Positions 45,039-53,878 of a stretch of 64,000 bases of DNA are shown here, piece by piece. Source of the DNA: Cloacibacterium rupense (GTDB lineage: Bacteria; Bacteroidota; Bacteroidia; Flavobacteriales; Weeksellaceae); the NCBI RefSeq assembly GCF_014645495.1, contig NZ_BMLV01000001.1, positions 588,945 to 652,944 of the forward strand, given 5' to 3'. Each line of letters begins with the position of its first letter. The first letter of the stretch is position 1. A program made the position numbers and the translations under genes. The notes beneath the pieces were generated by a model, which did not search any database, was not told where the DNA came from, and saw only the letters and a program-made list of their open reading frames with translations.

Positions 45039-45866
45039 ATGTCAGAAGAAAAAGAAATGTCCTTTTTAGGACACATTGGCGAACTAAGAGCGCATTTGGT
45101 ACGTTCTATTATTGCCATTATCATTGGTGCTTTAATTGTTGGTTTTAATATCAATTGGATAATGGACCATGTGTTTTTCGCACCTACAAAAAATGATTTT
45201 GTCACATTTAGAGTAATCAATCATTATTCACAAGAGTTTTTTGGACATCAGAGTTTTACCATTCCTGATACATTCAAGGTACAACAAAAAAAACTCCTTC
45301 AACAGTTTGACGTGATGATGTCTGTCTCTATTTTTGGAGGTATGGTTTTGGCATTTCCGTACATTATTTGGGAATTATGGAGATTTATAAGTCCTGCTCT
45401 TCATCCAAAAGAGAGAAAAAACTCAACTTTTGTAATCAATTTTGTTTGGATTTTATTCATGCTTGGGGTTTTGGTAGGTTATTTTCTTATTTTACCATTA
45501 GCCATTAATTTTGGACTTTTATTCAGTATATCCAACTCTATCACGCAATTATTCGATTTATCAGATTATACTACACTTTTTTTACAAGTGGTTTTAGGCA
45601 TGGGCGTTGTTTTTCTATTTCCGGTTTTGGTATATTTTTTAACAGTAATAGGAATTTTGACTCCACAATTTTTAAAAACCTACAGAAGACATGCCATTGT
45701 AGTGATTATGGTAGTTGCAGCTATTGTTACTCCTGCAGATGTTTTCAGTATGTTGGCTGCAGCTTTTCCGTTACTTATTTTGTATGAATTTAGTGTGATG
45801 ATGAGCATCTACGTATACAAAAAAACACAAAAAGAAGAACAAAAAGCTTTGGCTAAAAACAAATAA
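45039..45866 (+). CDS. tatC: Sec-independent protein translocase TatC
   Basis: This 275-residue inner-membrane protein has six helices. Its cytoplasmic N-terminus has the signature MSFLGHIGELRAHLVRS, with the Glu that binds the twin-arginine signal. LAFPYIIWELWRFISPAL and TPADVFSMLAAAFPLLILYE are also family landmarks. It binds twin-arginine signal peptides and works with TatA, which is not in the window. A non-typical insertion (about 55-85, TRPINHYS-like region) lies in the first periplasmic loop. It is 60 bp after kdsD and 4 bp before the MATE gene. Confidence 0.94.
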   Translation: MSEEKEMSFLGHIGELRAHLVRSIIAIIIGALIVGFNINWIMDHVFFAPTKNDFVTFRVINHYSQEFFGHQSFTIPDTFKVQQKKLLQQFDVMMSVSIFGGMVLAFPYIIWELWRFISPALHPKERKNSTFVINFVWILFMLGVLVGYFLILPLAINFGLLFSISNSITQLFDLSDYTTLFLQVVLGMGVVFLFPVLVYFLTVIGILTPQFLKTYRRHAIVVIMVVAAIVTPADVFSMLAAAFPLLILYEFSVMMSIYVYKKTQKEEQKALAKNK

Positions 45867-45870
45867 GTAA

Positions 45871-47220
45871 ATGAAATTTCTAGATAAAAAATTTACACAG
45901 GAAACCTTGAAATTGGCACTTCCGGTGATGCTTACGCAGGTAGGACAAGTTTCTGTAAACTTGTTCGACAATATTATTGTAGGCAAACTTCTTGGCGCAA
46001 AAGCTTTGGCTTCTGTTTCGCTGGGCAATGCTATTTTCTTTTCTGTATTTATCTTTGGATTAGGATTTTCATTAGCAATTCCACCTTTGGTTTCAGAAGC
46101 TCACTCACAACACCAACATGATAAAATCAATTCCGTTTTCAGACATGGTTTTGTAGTCAATCTTAGCGTTGGACTTATTTTAGTTGGACTTATTTTCGGA
46201 TTAATTCCATTTTTGCCTCATCTTGGTCAACCCAAAGAAATTTTACCAGACACCATTACTTTTCTAAGTATTGTAACGCTGAGTATCATACCTTTTATGA
46301 TGTTTCAAACCATGAGAGAAGTTTCTGAAGGACTTTCTTACACCATAGGAGTTACCAAAGCCACAATTATTGCGAATGTAATTAATATTATTCTTAATTA
46401 TATTTTCATTAAAATATTTTCTTGGGGAGTAGCAGGTTCTGCTTGGGCAACTTTTATTGCAAGAATTTGCATGTTGGTTTTCTTGTATTATGTCTTAGTA
46501 AAAGAAAGCAAAACAAGAAGGTATGTAAAAGAATTTAGTCTAAAATTAAGCCTTTTCAGCAAAGATATTTTTGAAAAATTAATCAGACTAGGTTTCCCAA
46601 CTGCACTTCAGTTATTCTTTGAAGTGACAGCTTTTGCTGGTGCAGCGTTTATCTGTGGATTAATATCTGCTAGAGATATTGCAGCCCATCAAATTGCGCT
46701 TTCTATGGCTAGCTTTACCTTTAATCTTTGTGTAGGATTCAGCGTAGCATCTACCGTGATGATTGGACGAAAACTAGGCGAAAAAGACTTTGTAAGTCTA
46801 GAAAAAGTAGGTTTCAATAATCTAAAAATAGCATTCATTTTTATGTTGATGTGTGGCATTTTCTTCATCTTAGGAAGAGATATTTTACCAACATTTTTCA
46901 CTAAAAAAGAAGATTTAGATGTAGTGAAATTAGCTTCTAAACTCATGATTATTGCAGCATTATTTCAACTTTCAGACGGAATACAAGTTACAGCTTTGGG
47001 TTGCCTCAGAGGAATTCAAGATGTTAAAATTCCTTCAATTCTCACCTTTATTGCTTATTGGGTTATAACCATTCCGCTAGGATACTATCTCACTGTAGTT
47101 CTAAAAATGGGAGCGTTTGGGATGTGGATTGCACTAGGAATAGGCCTTACTATTTCTGCCGTTCTTTTGGTTCTAAGATTCAAAAATTTATCAGAAAGAA
47201 AAATAAAACAAAATACATAA
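45871..47220 (+). CDS. MATE family multidrug exporter
   Basis: This 449-residue membrane protein has 12 hydrophobic segments in two six-helix halves. The N-half opens with LALPVMLTQVGQVSVNLFDNIIVGKLLGAKALASVSLGNAI, the standard MATE opening in which the protein faces a cation or drug. The C-half has LGFPTALQLFFEVTAFAGAAFI and SMASFTFNLCVGFSVASTVMIG. It uses a sodium or proton gradient to export cationic compounds. It starts 4 bp after tatC and ends at a terminator. Confidence 0.92.
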   Translation: MKFLDKKFTQETLKLALPVMLTQVGQVSVNLFDNIIVGKLLGAKALASVSLGNAIFFSVFIFGLGFSLAIPPLVSEAHSQHQHDKINSVFRHGFVVNLSVGLILVGLIFGLIPFLPHLGQPKEILPDTITFLSIVTLSIIPFMMFQTMREVSEGLSYTIGVTKATIIANVINIILNYIFIKIFSWGVAGSAWATFIARICMLVFLYYVLVKESKTRRYVKEFSLKLSLFSKDIFEKLIRLGFPTALQLFFEVTAFAGAAFICGLISARDIAAHQIALSMASFTFNLCVGFSVASTVMIGRKLGEKDFVSLEKVGFNNLKIAFIFMLMCGIFFILGRDILPTFFTKKEDLDVVKLASKLMIIAALFQLSDGIQVTALGCLRGIQDVKIPSILTFIAYWVITIPLGYYLTVVLKMGAFGMWIALGIGLTISAVLLVLRFKNLSERKIKQNT

Positions 47221-47221
47221 A

Positions 47222-47251
47222 AAAGCCCTGAAAAATTTCAGGACTTTTTTT
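47222..47251. terminator. Terminator between MATE and outer-membrane genes
   Basis: Stem AAGCCCTGAA/TTCAGGACTT (one mismatch; pairs as G-U on the minus-strand RNA) with seven T on the right. It serves the convergent genes. Confidence 0.75.
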
Positions 47252-47256
47252 ATTAA

Positions 47257-47757
47257 TTAAAAAGTATATCTTAAACCAAAACTAAATCTACCTGGCTCAA
47301 ATCCTTTTTTAATCTGCATGGTATTATAAAAACCTGGCTCTTTTTGATATAATCTTGGTCTCCAATCCGCAAAAAAACTTATAGGAAAATCTACCAACTC
47401 AAATTCAGCACCTGCAGTACCTACAATGTTGAAAGTTTTTAGTTTTTCTGGATGACCACCTGTAATGTACGAAGGACCAGCACCAAGATAAAATGCCAAA
47501 CCATCAGTTTGCTCACTTACGGTGTATACAAACTGAGGAATTAGTTGTACTACCGTATATCCGCCACCATAATTTCCACCGAATTCTATTCCTATAAATC
47601 TTGTAGGCTGCCATTTAGCACTTACCCCAACTAATGATTCTCCTACACCAGTATCTACTTGACCTCCAATAGCAAAGTCATACAATTGAGCTTTTGACAA
47701 ATTACAGCTTAGAAATAGAATTGCCAAAAAACTCAAACCACTAATAATTTTTTTCAT
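47257..47757 (-). CDS. Small outer-membrane beta-barrel protein
   Basis: This 166-residue protein has a signal peptide ending near NLSKAQ. Glycine-rich alternating strands follow (YDFAIGGQVDTGVGESLVGVSAKW, FIGIEFGGNYGGGYT, LAFYLGAGPSYITGG). The last residues RFSFGLRYTF form a C-terminal aromatic strand typical of BAM substrates. It is an 8-strand OmpW- or OmpA-like barrel. A possible -7 element lies at 47776-47783 (CAAAAATA on the plus strand). The function is unknown. Confidence 0.75.
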   Translation of the reverse strand: MKKIISGLSFLAILFLSCNLSKAQLYDFAIGGQVDTGVGESLVGVSAKWQPTRFIGIEFGGNYGGGYTVVQLIPQFVYTVSEQTDGLAFYLGAGPSYITGGHPEKLKTFNIVGTAGAEFELVDFPISFFADWRPRLYQKEPGFYNTMQIKKGFEPGRFSFGLRYTF

Positions 47758-47814
47758 TTTCTAAATTTTCAATTCCAAAAATAACAATATTTTTCTTTAA
47801 TAATATGAAATTAT

Positions 47815-48231
47815 TTATAAATCTTCAATTTTTTCGTCTGTGAATAAATAAGTGTCATCTTTCTTTCCATTTATCTCATAAGACCTAAACTCTATTTTTT
47901 CTTTAGATAATATTTTATAAACGTAAATATCGAGAGCATCTGCTTTTTTGTGGTATTCAAAAAACTTACCGTCGTTAGTCCACCAATTTCCATTTTCTGT
48001 ATGCTGATTGACATTTCCAAACTTATCCATTGTTACGAAAAGTAATAAACTTCTACCATCTTCCAGCCTACAACTTACCCAATACTTGGTAATTCCTTCG
48101 TACTGTTGGTCTTTTTCCGTTCCTTTCCAACAGCCTTGAATATTAGTATCAAACTCTTTTTTGCCTATATAGTCTTGAGAATAGCTCAAAACTGATGCAA
48201 TCATCATTACTGCAATAAATAAATTTTTCAT
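47815..48231 (-). CDS. Hypothetical exported protein, lipocalin-like
   Basis: This 138-residue protein has a signal peptide (MKNLFIAVMMIASVLSYSQ). The mature part is beta-rich with GCWKGTEKDQQYEGITKYWVSCRLEDGRSLLLF, TENGNWWTNDGKFFEY and IEFRSYEINGKKDDTYLF. The W-containing opening strand and the repeated G-x-W-W resemble small calycin-like proteins. No catalytic residues are seen. It lies between a barrel gene and a TonB receptor gene, all on the minus strand. Confidence 0.6.
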   Translation of the reverse strand: MKNLFIAVMMIASVLSYSQDYIGKKEFDTNIQGCWKGTEKDQQYEGITKYWVSCRLEDGRSLLLFVTMDKFGNVNQHTENGNWWTNDGKFFEYHKKADALDIYVYKILSKEKIEFRSYEINGKKDDTYLFTDEKIEDL

Positions 48232-48266
48232 GGTTTCTTGTGTTTTTTGTGTTCATATAATATTTT

Positions 48267-50702
48267 TTAAAATTTGAATTCTAATTTTACATTAAAAAAT
48301 CTACCGGTCAATCTTACTGGCACAGGATATATGTTGCTAGAATTAACATCCGTAACCCACTGATTAGCAATTGTATTATTAATATTAAAAGCATTGAAAA
48401 TCTGTACTCCTAGTGCTAATTCCTTAAATTTTCCCCAGAAATTTCCAGATGCTTTATTGTCTTTTTGGTCTATAAAAACTTTGGTCAATCCTATGTCTAC
48501 TCTTTTGTAGCTTGGTAAATTCTTTTGGTAAACATATCTACTTGCAATGTTTGGTAAACCCGTGTTAGAATCAATCACAATAGGACTTCCTGATGGCAAA
48601 CCATTGGCAAAAACCAACATTAAATTGACCTTCATGGTTGGAAATTTCGGCATAAAATCTTGATAAAACATCGAAATTCTAAATCGTTGGTCTGTAGGTC
48701 TTGCAATATAGCCCATACCATCAATATTTTCTTTGGTTCTGGCATAACTTGCAGAAATCCAAGAATCTACACCTGGTACAAACTCCCCGAAAAGCCTAGC
48801 ATCTACTCCGTAAGCGTAACCTTCAGAATTGTTATCACCTGCATATCTTATTCTCACATTATCAAGATAATACGGGATTAGATTATTCATTTTTTTGTAA
48901 TACAATTCGGTCGTTAATTTAAAAGGTCTATCTACCATTTTGAATTCATAATCATTAGCTGCAATAAATTGTATTGATTTTTGAGCTTTGATATCACTAT
49001 TAAAACTTCCGTCTAAATCTTTAATTTCTTTGTAAAATGGAGCTTGATAATATATTCCTCCTGAAAACCTGAAAAGCATATCTGCTTCCCAATCTGGTTT
49101 AATGGCAAATTGCACTCTTGGAGAAATTAAAGTTTCGTTATTAAAATCCCAGTGCTGTGCTCTCATCCCAGCATTTACAAAAACTCTACTTTCGCCCCAA
49201 TAAAATTTCTTAGAAAACTGAGCGTAACCAGAAATTCTGGTCGGATTAATGTCATTATTCCCTGTAATTAGATATCTCAATTTTAACTGAGAAGCATCTA
49301 AAATCCCTGGTATTGTATTATTTCTAGGTACACTGTATCCCAAAGAATCTACCAATTGCCATTCATTAGTTAAGTCTTTAAGTTTCTCTTTTTCATATTT
49401 TACTCCCAATTCAAAATCCGTATTGGCATCTGGAGAATATTTAGCTCTTAACTGAGTTCCATAAACTCTTGCTAATAAATCATTTCTAGCGTGATCTATC
49501 TGTCCGCCAGCATCATAAGTTGCCACAGGATCACCAGTTGTCGGGTCAAAAGCTTGCAATAAATAACCAGAGGCAATGCTATAATACTCTCTTTCTCTAT
49601 TTTGATAAGCAAAATTATCAAGCGTAAAAGTCAGTTTTTTGTTTGGTTTAAAGATAATAGAAGCTGTACCCATCATATTTTTATACTGGTCATCTTCTCT
49701 ACCTTCATAGCCAACATATAATTTTATAGGTTGCCGAATAGTCCCAAAATCTACTTCCTTAAACTTGGGAACCATTTCGTAATCATTTTTTGCCCAATAT
49801 CCTAAGAATGAAATCGCCCATTTATCATTAAATTGATAATTAATATACGACTGAAAATCAAAATATTGAGGATTGAAATCTGTATCTTCATTTAATGTAT
49901 TGAGTACTAAATTGGTATTTCTGTACCTTCCAGAAAACAAAGCGCTCAATTTTTTATTTTTAGAAGCAAAACCAGTAGAAAGTCTTCCTCCTATTAAACT
50001 GGCTTCACCTGAAAGTTCAAATTTGGTGGGCTGTCTATAATAAATATTAAGCGCAGAACTCATTTTATCACCATATTTCGCTTCGAAACCACCTGCTGAG
50101 AAACTAATTGTAGAAACCATATCTGGATTTACCACGCTCATTCCTTCTTGCAAAGAATTTCTTATTAAAAAAGGCCTATAAAGCTCAATATCATTAATAT
50201 AAATTAAGTTTTCATCATAATTACCTCCTCTCACCATGTATTGCGAAGAAAGTTCTGTATTAGAATTAACCGAAGGTAGAGACTTCACCAAACCTTCTAC
50301 TCCGCCAGAAAGCGAAGCCAAAACCTGAGCTTGTTTTGGAGATATTTCTAAAGAAGTAAGATCAGTAATTTTAGGTTTTCCTTTTCCTCGGAAAATTACT
50401 TCCTGAATATCTTTTGTCTTTACAGAAGAAACAAATTTTACATTTAAGTACTGATATTTCTGTTTTGGATTAATTTTTTTTTGAAAACTGGTAAAAGTTT
50501 CTTTTTCTGCGGTTAAAGTTTGTTCTGTTTCAGCTAAAGGAATTTTCACAAAACCTTCGGCATTGGTTTTATAAGATTTTGAATTATAAGATACATTAAC
50601 ATCAGAAACGGCATTACCGTTTTCGTCTAAAATCTTAAGATTGATTTGAGAAAAAACTAAAATAGGAAATAGGACAATTAAAAATAAAGCGAACTTTTTC
50701 AA
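48267..50702 (-). CDS. TonB-dependent receptor with N-terminal CarboxypepD-like domain
   Basis: This 811-residue outer-membrane receptor has a signal peptide (FALFLIVLFPILVFSQ). A carboxypeptidase-regulatory-like Ig domain (about 20-95, NLKILDENGNAVSDVNVSYNSKSY) precedes the plug (about 105-215, including GGVEGLVKSLPSVNSNTELSSQYMVRGGNYDENLIYINDIEL) and a 22-strand-type barrel to the C-terminal aromatic residue (LTGRFFNVKLEFKF). It takes up a siderophore, vitamin or other ligand with TonB energy. There is no SusD-like partner. The ligand is unknown. Confidence 0.9.
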   Translation of the reverse strand: MKKFALFLIVLFPILVFSQINLKILDENGNAVSDVNVSYNSKSYKTNAEGFVKIPLAETEQTLTAEKETFTSFQKKINPKQKYQYLNVKFVSSVKTKDIQEVIFRGKGKPKITDLTSLEISPKQAQVLASLSGGVEGLVKSLPSVNSNTELSSQYMVRGGNYDENLIYINDIELYRPFLIRNSLQEGMSVVNPDMVSTISFSAGGFEAKYGDKMSSALNIYYRQPTKFELSGEASLIGGRLSTGFASKNKKLSALFSGRYRNTNLVLNTLNEDTDFNPQYFDFQSYINYQFNDKWAISFLGYWAKNDYEMVPKFKEVDFGTIRQPIKLYVGYEGREDDQYKNMMGTASIIFKPNKKLTFTLDNFAYQNREREYYSIASGYLLQAFDPTTGDPVATYDAGGQIDHARNDLLARVYGTQLRAKYSPDANTDFELGVKYEKEKLKDLTNEWQLVDSLGYSVPRNNTIPGILDASQLKLRYLITGNNDINPTRISGYAQFSKKFYWGESRVFVNAGMRAQHWDFNNETLISPRVQFAIKPDWEADMLFRFSGGIYYQAPFYKEIKDLDGSFNSDIKAQKSIQFIAANDYEFKMVDRPFKLTTELYYKKMNNLIPYYLDNVRIRYAGDNNSEGYAYGVDARLFGEFVPGVDSWISASYARTKENIDGMGYIARPTDQRFRISMFYQDFMPKFPTMKVNLMLVFANGLPSGSPIVIDSNTGLPNIASRYVYQKNLPSYKRVDIGLTKVFIDQKDNKASGNFWGKFKELALGVQIFNAFNINNTIANQWVTDVNSSNIYPVPVRLTGRFFNVKLEFKF

Positions 50703-50771
50703 AAGGTTAAATTTTAATGTATAAATTTAAGAAATTTAACGAAATTTTAAAAGTTTTATTTCAAATAAAAA

Positions 50772-50792
50772 AACCAAGCAAATTGCTTGGTT
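50772..50792 (-). terminator. Terminator of kdsA
   Basis: Stem AACCAAGC/GCTTGGTT with a 5-base loop, followed on the minus strand by TTTTATTTGA. It lies just beyond the kdsA stop. Confidence 0.75.
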
Positions 50793-50798
50793 CTTGTT

Positions 50799-51611
50799 TT
50801 ATAATATTGCTTCTCTTACTCTGGTTAATTTTCCTAGCAAATCATCTAATAAATCTAATTTTAGCATATTGGCACCATCTGATTTTGCACATGACGGATC
50901 TGGATGCGTTTCTATAAAAATACCATCTGCACCTACTGCTATACCAGCTTTGGCAATGGTCTCTATCAACTCTGGTCTTCCGCCAGTAACACCAGAATTT
51001 TGGTTGGGCTGTTGCAGAGAATGGGTTACATCTAGAATTACCGGAGCATAATTTCTCATGGTAGGAATTCCTCTGAAATCTACTACCAAATCTGTATAAC
51101 CGAAAGAATTTCCTCTTTCTATAATTGCCATATTTTCATTGCCACTGTCTAAGATTTTTTGCACCGCAAATTTCATAGATTCGGGAGAAAGAAATTGCCC
51201 TTTTTTCAGGGTTACTGCTTTGCCTGTCTTTGCTGCTGCAACCAATAAATCTGTCTGGCGCACCAAAAATGCTGGAATTTGCAAGACATCTATACCATAA
51301 GAAGCAGCCAATTCTGCGTGCTCATTTTCGTGAATATCTGTAGTAGTAGGAATATTAAAAGTTTCACCTACTTTTTTTATAATTTCCAGTGCTTTTTCGT
51401 CACCAATCCCTGTAAAACTATCTACTCTACTTCTGTTTGCTTTTTTGAAACTTCCTTTAAAAATATATGGAATTTGGTATTTATCTGAAAGTTGCACTAT
51501 TTTTTCGGCAATCTGTAGAGCCATTTCTTCTCCTTCTATGGCACAAGGACCAGCAATTAAAAAGAAATTCTGAGAATTTTTGTGATGAATTTTTGAAAGT
51601 GATTGAATCAT
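50799..51611 (-). CDS. kdsA: 3-deoxy-8-phosphooctulonate synthase (KdsA)
   Basis: This 270-residue enzyme joins arabinose-5-P to PEP to make Kdo-8-P. Motifs include LIAGPCAIEGEEMALQIAEKI, YIFKGSFKKANRSR, GIDVLQIPAFLVRQTDLL, TVLKKGQFLSPESMKF-type (VTLKKGQFLSPESMKF) and DVTHSLQQPN with GADGIFIETHPDP. The length is normal for the family. The product feeds lipid A/core synthesis together with KdsD (44025). It lies 3 bp after the TPR-like gene, so the two are co-transcribed. Confidence 0.95.
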   Translation of the reverse strand: MIQSLSKIHHKNSQNFFLIAGPCAIEGEEMALQIAEKIVQLSDKYQIPYIFKGSFKKANRSRVDSFTGIGDEKALEIIKKVGETFNIPTTTDIHENEHAELAASYGIDVLQIPAFLVRQTDLLVAAAKTGKAVTLKKGQFLSPESMKFAVQKILDSGNENMAIIERGNSFGYTDLVVDFRGIPTMRNYAPVILDVTHSLQQPNQNSGVTGGRPELIETIAKAGIAVGADGIFIETHPDPSCAKSDGANMLKLDLLDDLLGKLTRVREAIL

Positions 51612-51614
51612 TAT

Positions 51615-52487
51615 TTATTTTTTATTGTTGATTTCGTTTTGTATTTGGTCTATATATTTTTTGTGTGCTGGTGGAACATTTTTAATTTCAGTATGATAAA
51701 CATTCAACCATTTTTTGGTATTTTCTATATCTTTACTATTGTACAAAGATAAGATGTAATTTAGTAAAGATTCACTTTTAAAATTTTCGTTGGTGTATTT
51801 TTTTAAATTTTTATTGAAAAACTCTTCAACTTCTGCATTTTTCTTCATATTTACCAATGCATATACAGATTCTTTTAAAATTAAATCGTCTGTAAAATTG
51901 TTTTTAGCTGCTTCTAATGCAAATTTATAGGCATCATAATATTTCCTCAGAGCATTAAACCCAAAAATCACTTCGAAATACAATTTAGAGGGTCTATAAT
52001 CTGCATTATATAATTTATTTAATTTCTCTAGAGCTAATAATGAAAAACCACTACCATTTAAAAAACTGGCTCTTTTAAAGATTTTTTCATTTTCAGAATC
52101 ATTGGTCTGATAATTCTGAAGCCAATCAGGAATTTTATTAAGACTCATCTGTTTTATCCTATCATCTGATAATACAGCTACTTTTAGCATCATATTTTTT
52201 ATCCTCATCTTGATAGAACTCTTTTGCTTATTCGGATTAGGAATTACAGAAAAAACATTGTTTTTCACTTCAAAATTGTCTCCTATTTCTAAAGTATAAC
52301 CAGCAGCATTATCAAAATAAACAAAACCTGAAAGAAAATTTTTGTCGGATTCTTTAGGAGGTAGTACAATCCACTTATTCTCTGCTAGATAAATAGGAGT
52401 GTCAAATTTCAAATCACTGGTAACATTCAATTGTGCATTTAATTTGGTAAAAACCACCAAAACAAAAAGGAAAATTAGTTTTTTCAT
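51615..52487 (-). CDS. Exported TPR-like protein of unknown function
   Basis: This 290-residue protein has a signal peptide (LIFLFVLVVFTKLNAQ). Its N-terminal part is beta-rich (VTSDLKFDTPIYLAENKWIVL, AGYTLEIGDNFEV) and the C-terminal half consists of paired helices with TPR-like spacing (KRASFLNGSGFSLLALEKLNKLY; AYKFALEAAKNNFTDDLILKES; VEEFFNKNLKKY). This suggests a periplasmic or lipoprotein-like scaffold, though no lipobox Cys is seen. It lies 3 bp upstream of kdsA. The function is unknown. Confidence 0.65.
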   Translation of the reverse strand: MKKLIFLFVLVVFTKLNAQLNVTSDLKFDTPIYLAENKWIVLPPKESDKNFLSGFVYFDNAAGYTLEIGDNFEVKNNVFSVIPNPNKQKSSIKMRIKNMMLKVAVLSDDRIKQMSLNKIPDWLQNYQTNDSENEKIFKRASFLNGSGFSLLALEKLNKLYNADYRPSKLYFEVIFGFNALRKYYDAYKFALEAAKNNFTDDLILKESVYALVNMKKNAEVEEFFNKNLKKYTNENFKSESLLNYILSLYNSKDIENTKKWLNVYHTEIKNVPPAHKKYIDQIQNEINNKK

Positions 52488-52554
52488 AGTATAGTTTATA
52501 AGGTAATAAAATTACAAAAAAACTTACTACTTTTCTAAGATTTAACAATTTTTT

Positions 52555-53028
52555 CTATTCAGAAACACCTGATTCTATTTTAGTTACAAACTCTTCTGGG
52601 TTTTCTGGTGACACCATATAGATTTTACCAGTCTTGGTTTCTATTTTTACTTTGTGAAAAACATTGGTTACATACCACACATCATTACCATTATAATAAC
52701 CAAAATGCCCAAAAACACCGCCCACACCTAAAGTTCTGATATTGAGCCCAATGTTAGGATTGACTTCTATCTTTTTAATATCCTGAAAAGGAATTTTAAT
52801 ATTTACAAAATTATTTTTAACAATGATTGTATTTTGTTCGATAAAAAGCTTTGGTATCATCATGTAACTAGTAATAAAAGCCAAAGACATAATAAGACTT
52901 ACAAGAAACAGCGCAACTCTGGGCGCGCCAGTTTTAAACATTATAAATGGGACTGCCACAGCAAAAACCACAAAAAATGTGGTCATCAGACCTGTTCTTT
53001 TATCCATTTTAGAAGTTAAATTTTTCAT
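52555..53028 (-). CDS. Membrane protein with PH-like domain
   Basis: This 157-residue protein has two hydrophobic helices (MTTFFVVFAVAVPFIMFKTG and VALFLVSLIMSLAFITSYMMIP) followed by a beta-rich cytoplasmic domain of about 80 residues (IIVKNNFVNIKIPFQDIKKIEVN, then VFHKVKIETKTGKIYMVSPENPEEFV). This is the layout of bacterial PH-domain membrane proteins (bPH types). The function is unknown. The upstream gap holds the terminator of the coiled-coil gene. Confidence 0.7.
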   Translation of the reverse strand: MKNLTSKMDKRTGLMTTFFVVFAVAVPFIMFKTGAPRVALFLVSLIMSLAFITSYMMIPKLFIEQNTIIVKNNFVNIKIPFQDIKKIEVNPNIGLNIRTLGVGGVFGHFGYYNGNDVWYVTNVFHKVKIETKTGKIYMVSPENPEEFVTKIESGVSE

Positions 53029-53043
53029 TCTATAAAAATAAAA

Positions 53044-53073
53044 AATTCCGCTTATAAAATTACAAGCGGAATT
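53044..53073 (-). terminator. Terminator of the coiled-coil (53095-53874) gene
   Basis: Perfect 10-bp stem AATTCCGCTT/AAGCGGAATT with a 10-base loop; the minus-strand tail is T-rich. It lies 21 bp past the stop. Confidence 0.8.
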
Positions 53074-53094
53074 AGTATATTTCAGATTTTTAGA

Positions 53095-53874
53095 TTAAAA
53101 TTTGATAATAGAAGCCATTTTTTCGTTTTCTTCCATTACGAGTTCGTCATCTACTAAGATTTTACCAGAATGCTCATCAATAATGATTTTTTTACGTTGA
53201 GCAATCTCCATCTGTTTTTGTGGAGGAATGGTAAAGAAAGAACCTTTAGGAGCACCTCTTTCTAGTCCTACTACAGCTAATCCGTTGATAGAATTGGTTC
53301 TAATTCTTTTGTAAGAAGCCAATAATCTTTCGTCTATTTTATCAGCAAATTCTTTAGATTTTTCTAATAGATAATCTTCTTCTTTTTGCGTTTCTGCAAT
53401 TAAAGCATCTAGTTCATCTTTTTTGAAACCAAGGTGAGATTGTAACTCACTTATCTTAGCTTTTAATTCGTCTAACAACTCATTTTTGTGAGCTATTTTA
53501 GCATTAAATTCTTTAATTCTTTTCTCAGCAAGTTGAATTTCTAATTCTTGAAATTCAATTTCTTTAGCCAAAGCTTCAAATTCTTTATTATTTCTAACGT
53601 TATCTTGTTGAGATTTGTACTTCTCCATCAAAGATTTAGAATGAGTAATCGCTTCTTTCTTGTTAGAAATTTCGCTTTGTAAATCTTTAATTTCGTTTTC
53701 GAATTTAGAAGCTCTCTTATTAAGTCCTTCTACTTCAATTTCTAAATCTTCTACCTCAATCGGTAATTCTCCTCTTGTATTGCGGATTTCGTCTAATCTA
53801 GAATCAATAATCTGAAGATCATAAAGAGCTCTTAGTTTTTCTTCAACAGAAATTTCGTTTGTCTTAGTTGCCAT
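53095..53874 (-). CDS. Coiled-coil C4-zinc-ribbon family protein without zinc cysteines
   Basis: This 259-residue protein has a long antiparallel coiled coil (about 10-190, LRALYDLQIIDSRLDEIRNTRGELP at the start) and a C-terminal domain (about 200-250). In the zf-RING_7/DUF164 family that domain is a C4 zinc ribbon. Here it reads LAVVGLERGAPKGSFFTIPPQ, then KIIIDEHSGKILVDDEL, and all four expected cysteines are missing. The fold is recognisable but metal binding looks lost. It begins 4 bp after the Nif3-like gene, a common pairing. The function is unknown; an RNA- or ribosome-linked role is sometimes proposed for the family. Confidence 0.85.
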   Translation of the reverse strand: MATKTNEISVEEKLRALYDLQIIDSRLDEIRNTRGELPIEVEDLEIEVEGLNKRASKFENEIKDLQSEISNKKEAITHSKSLMEKYKSQQDNVRNNKEFEALAKEIEFQELEIQLAEKRIKEFNAKIAHKNELLDELKAKISELQSHLGFKKDELDALIAETQKEEDYLLEKSKEFADKIDERLLASYKRIRTNSINGLAVVGLERGAPKGSFFTIPPQKQMEIAQRKKIIIDEHSGKILVDDELVMEENEKMASIIKF

Positions 53875-53878
53875 ATCT

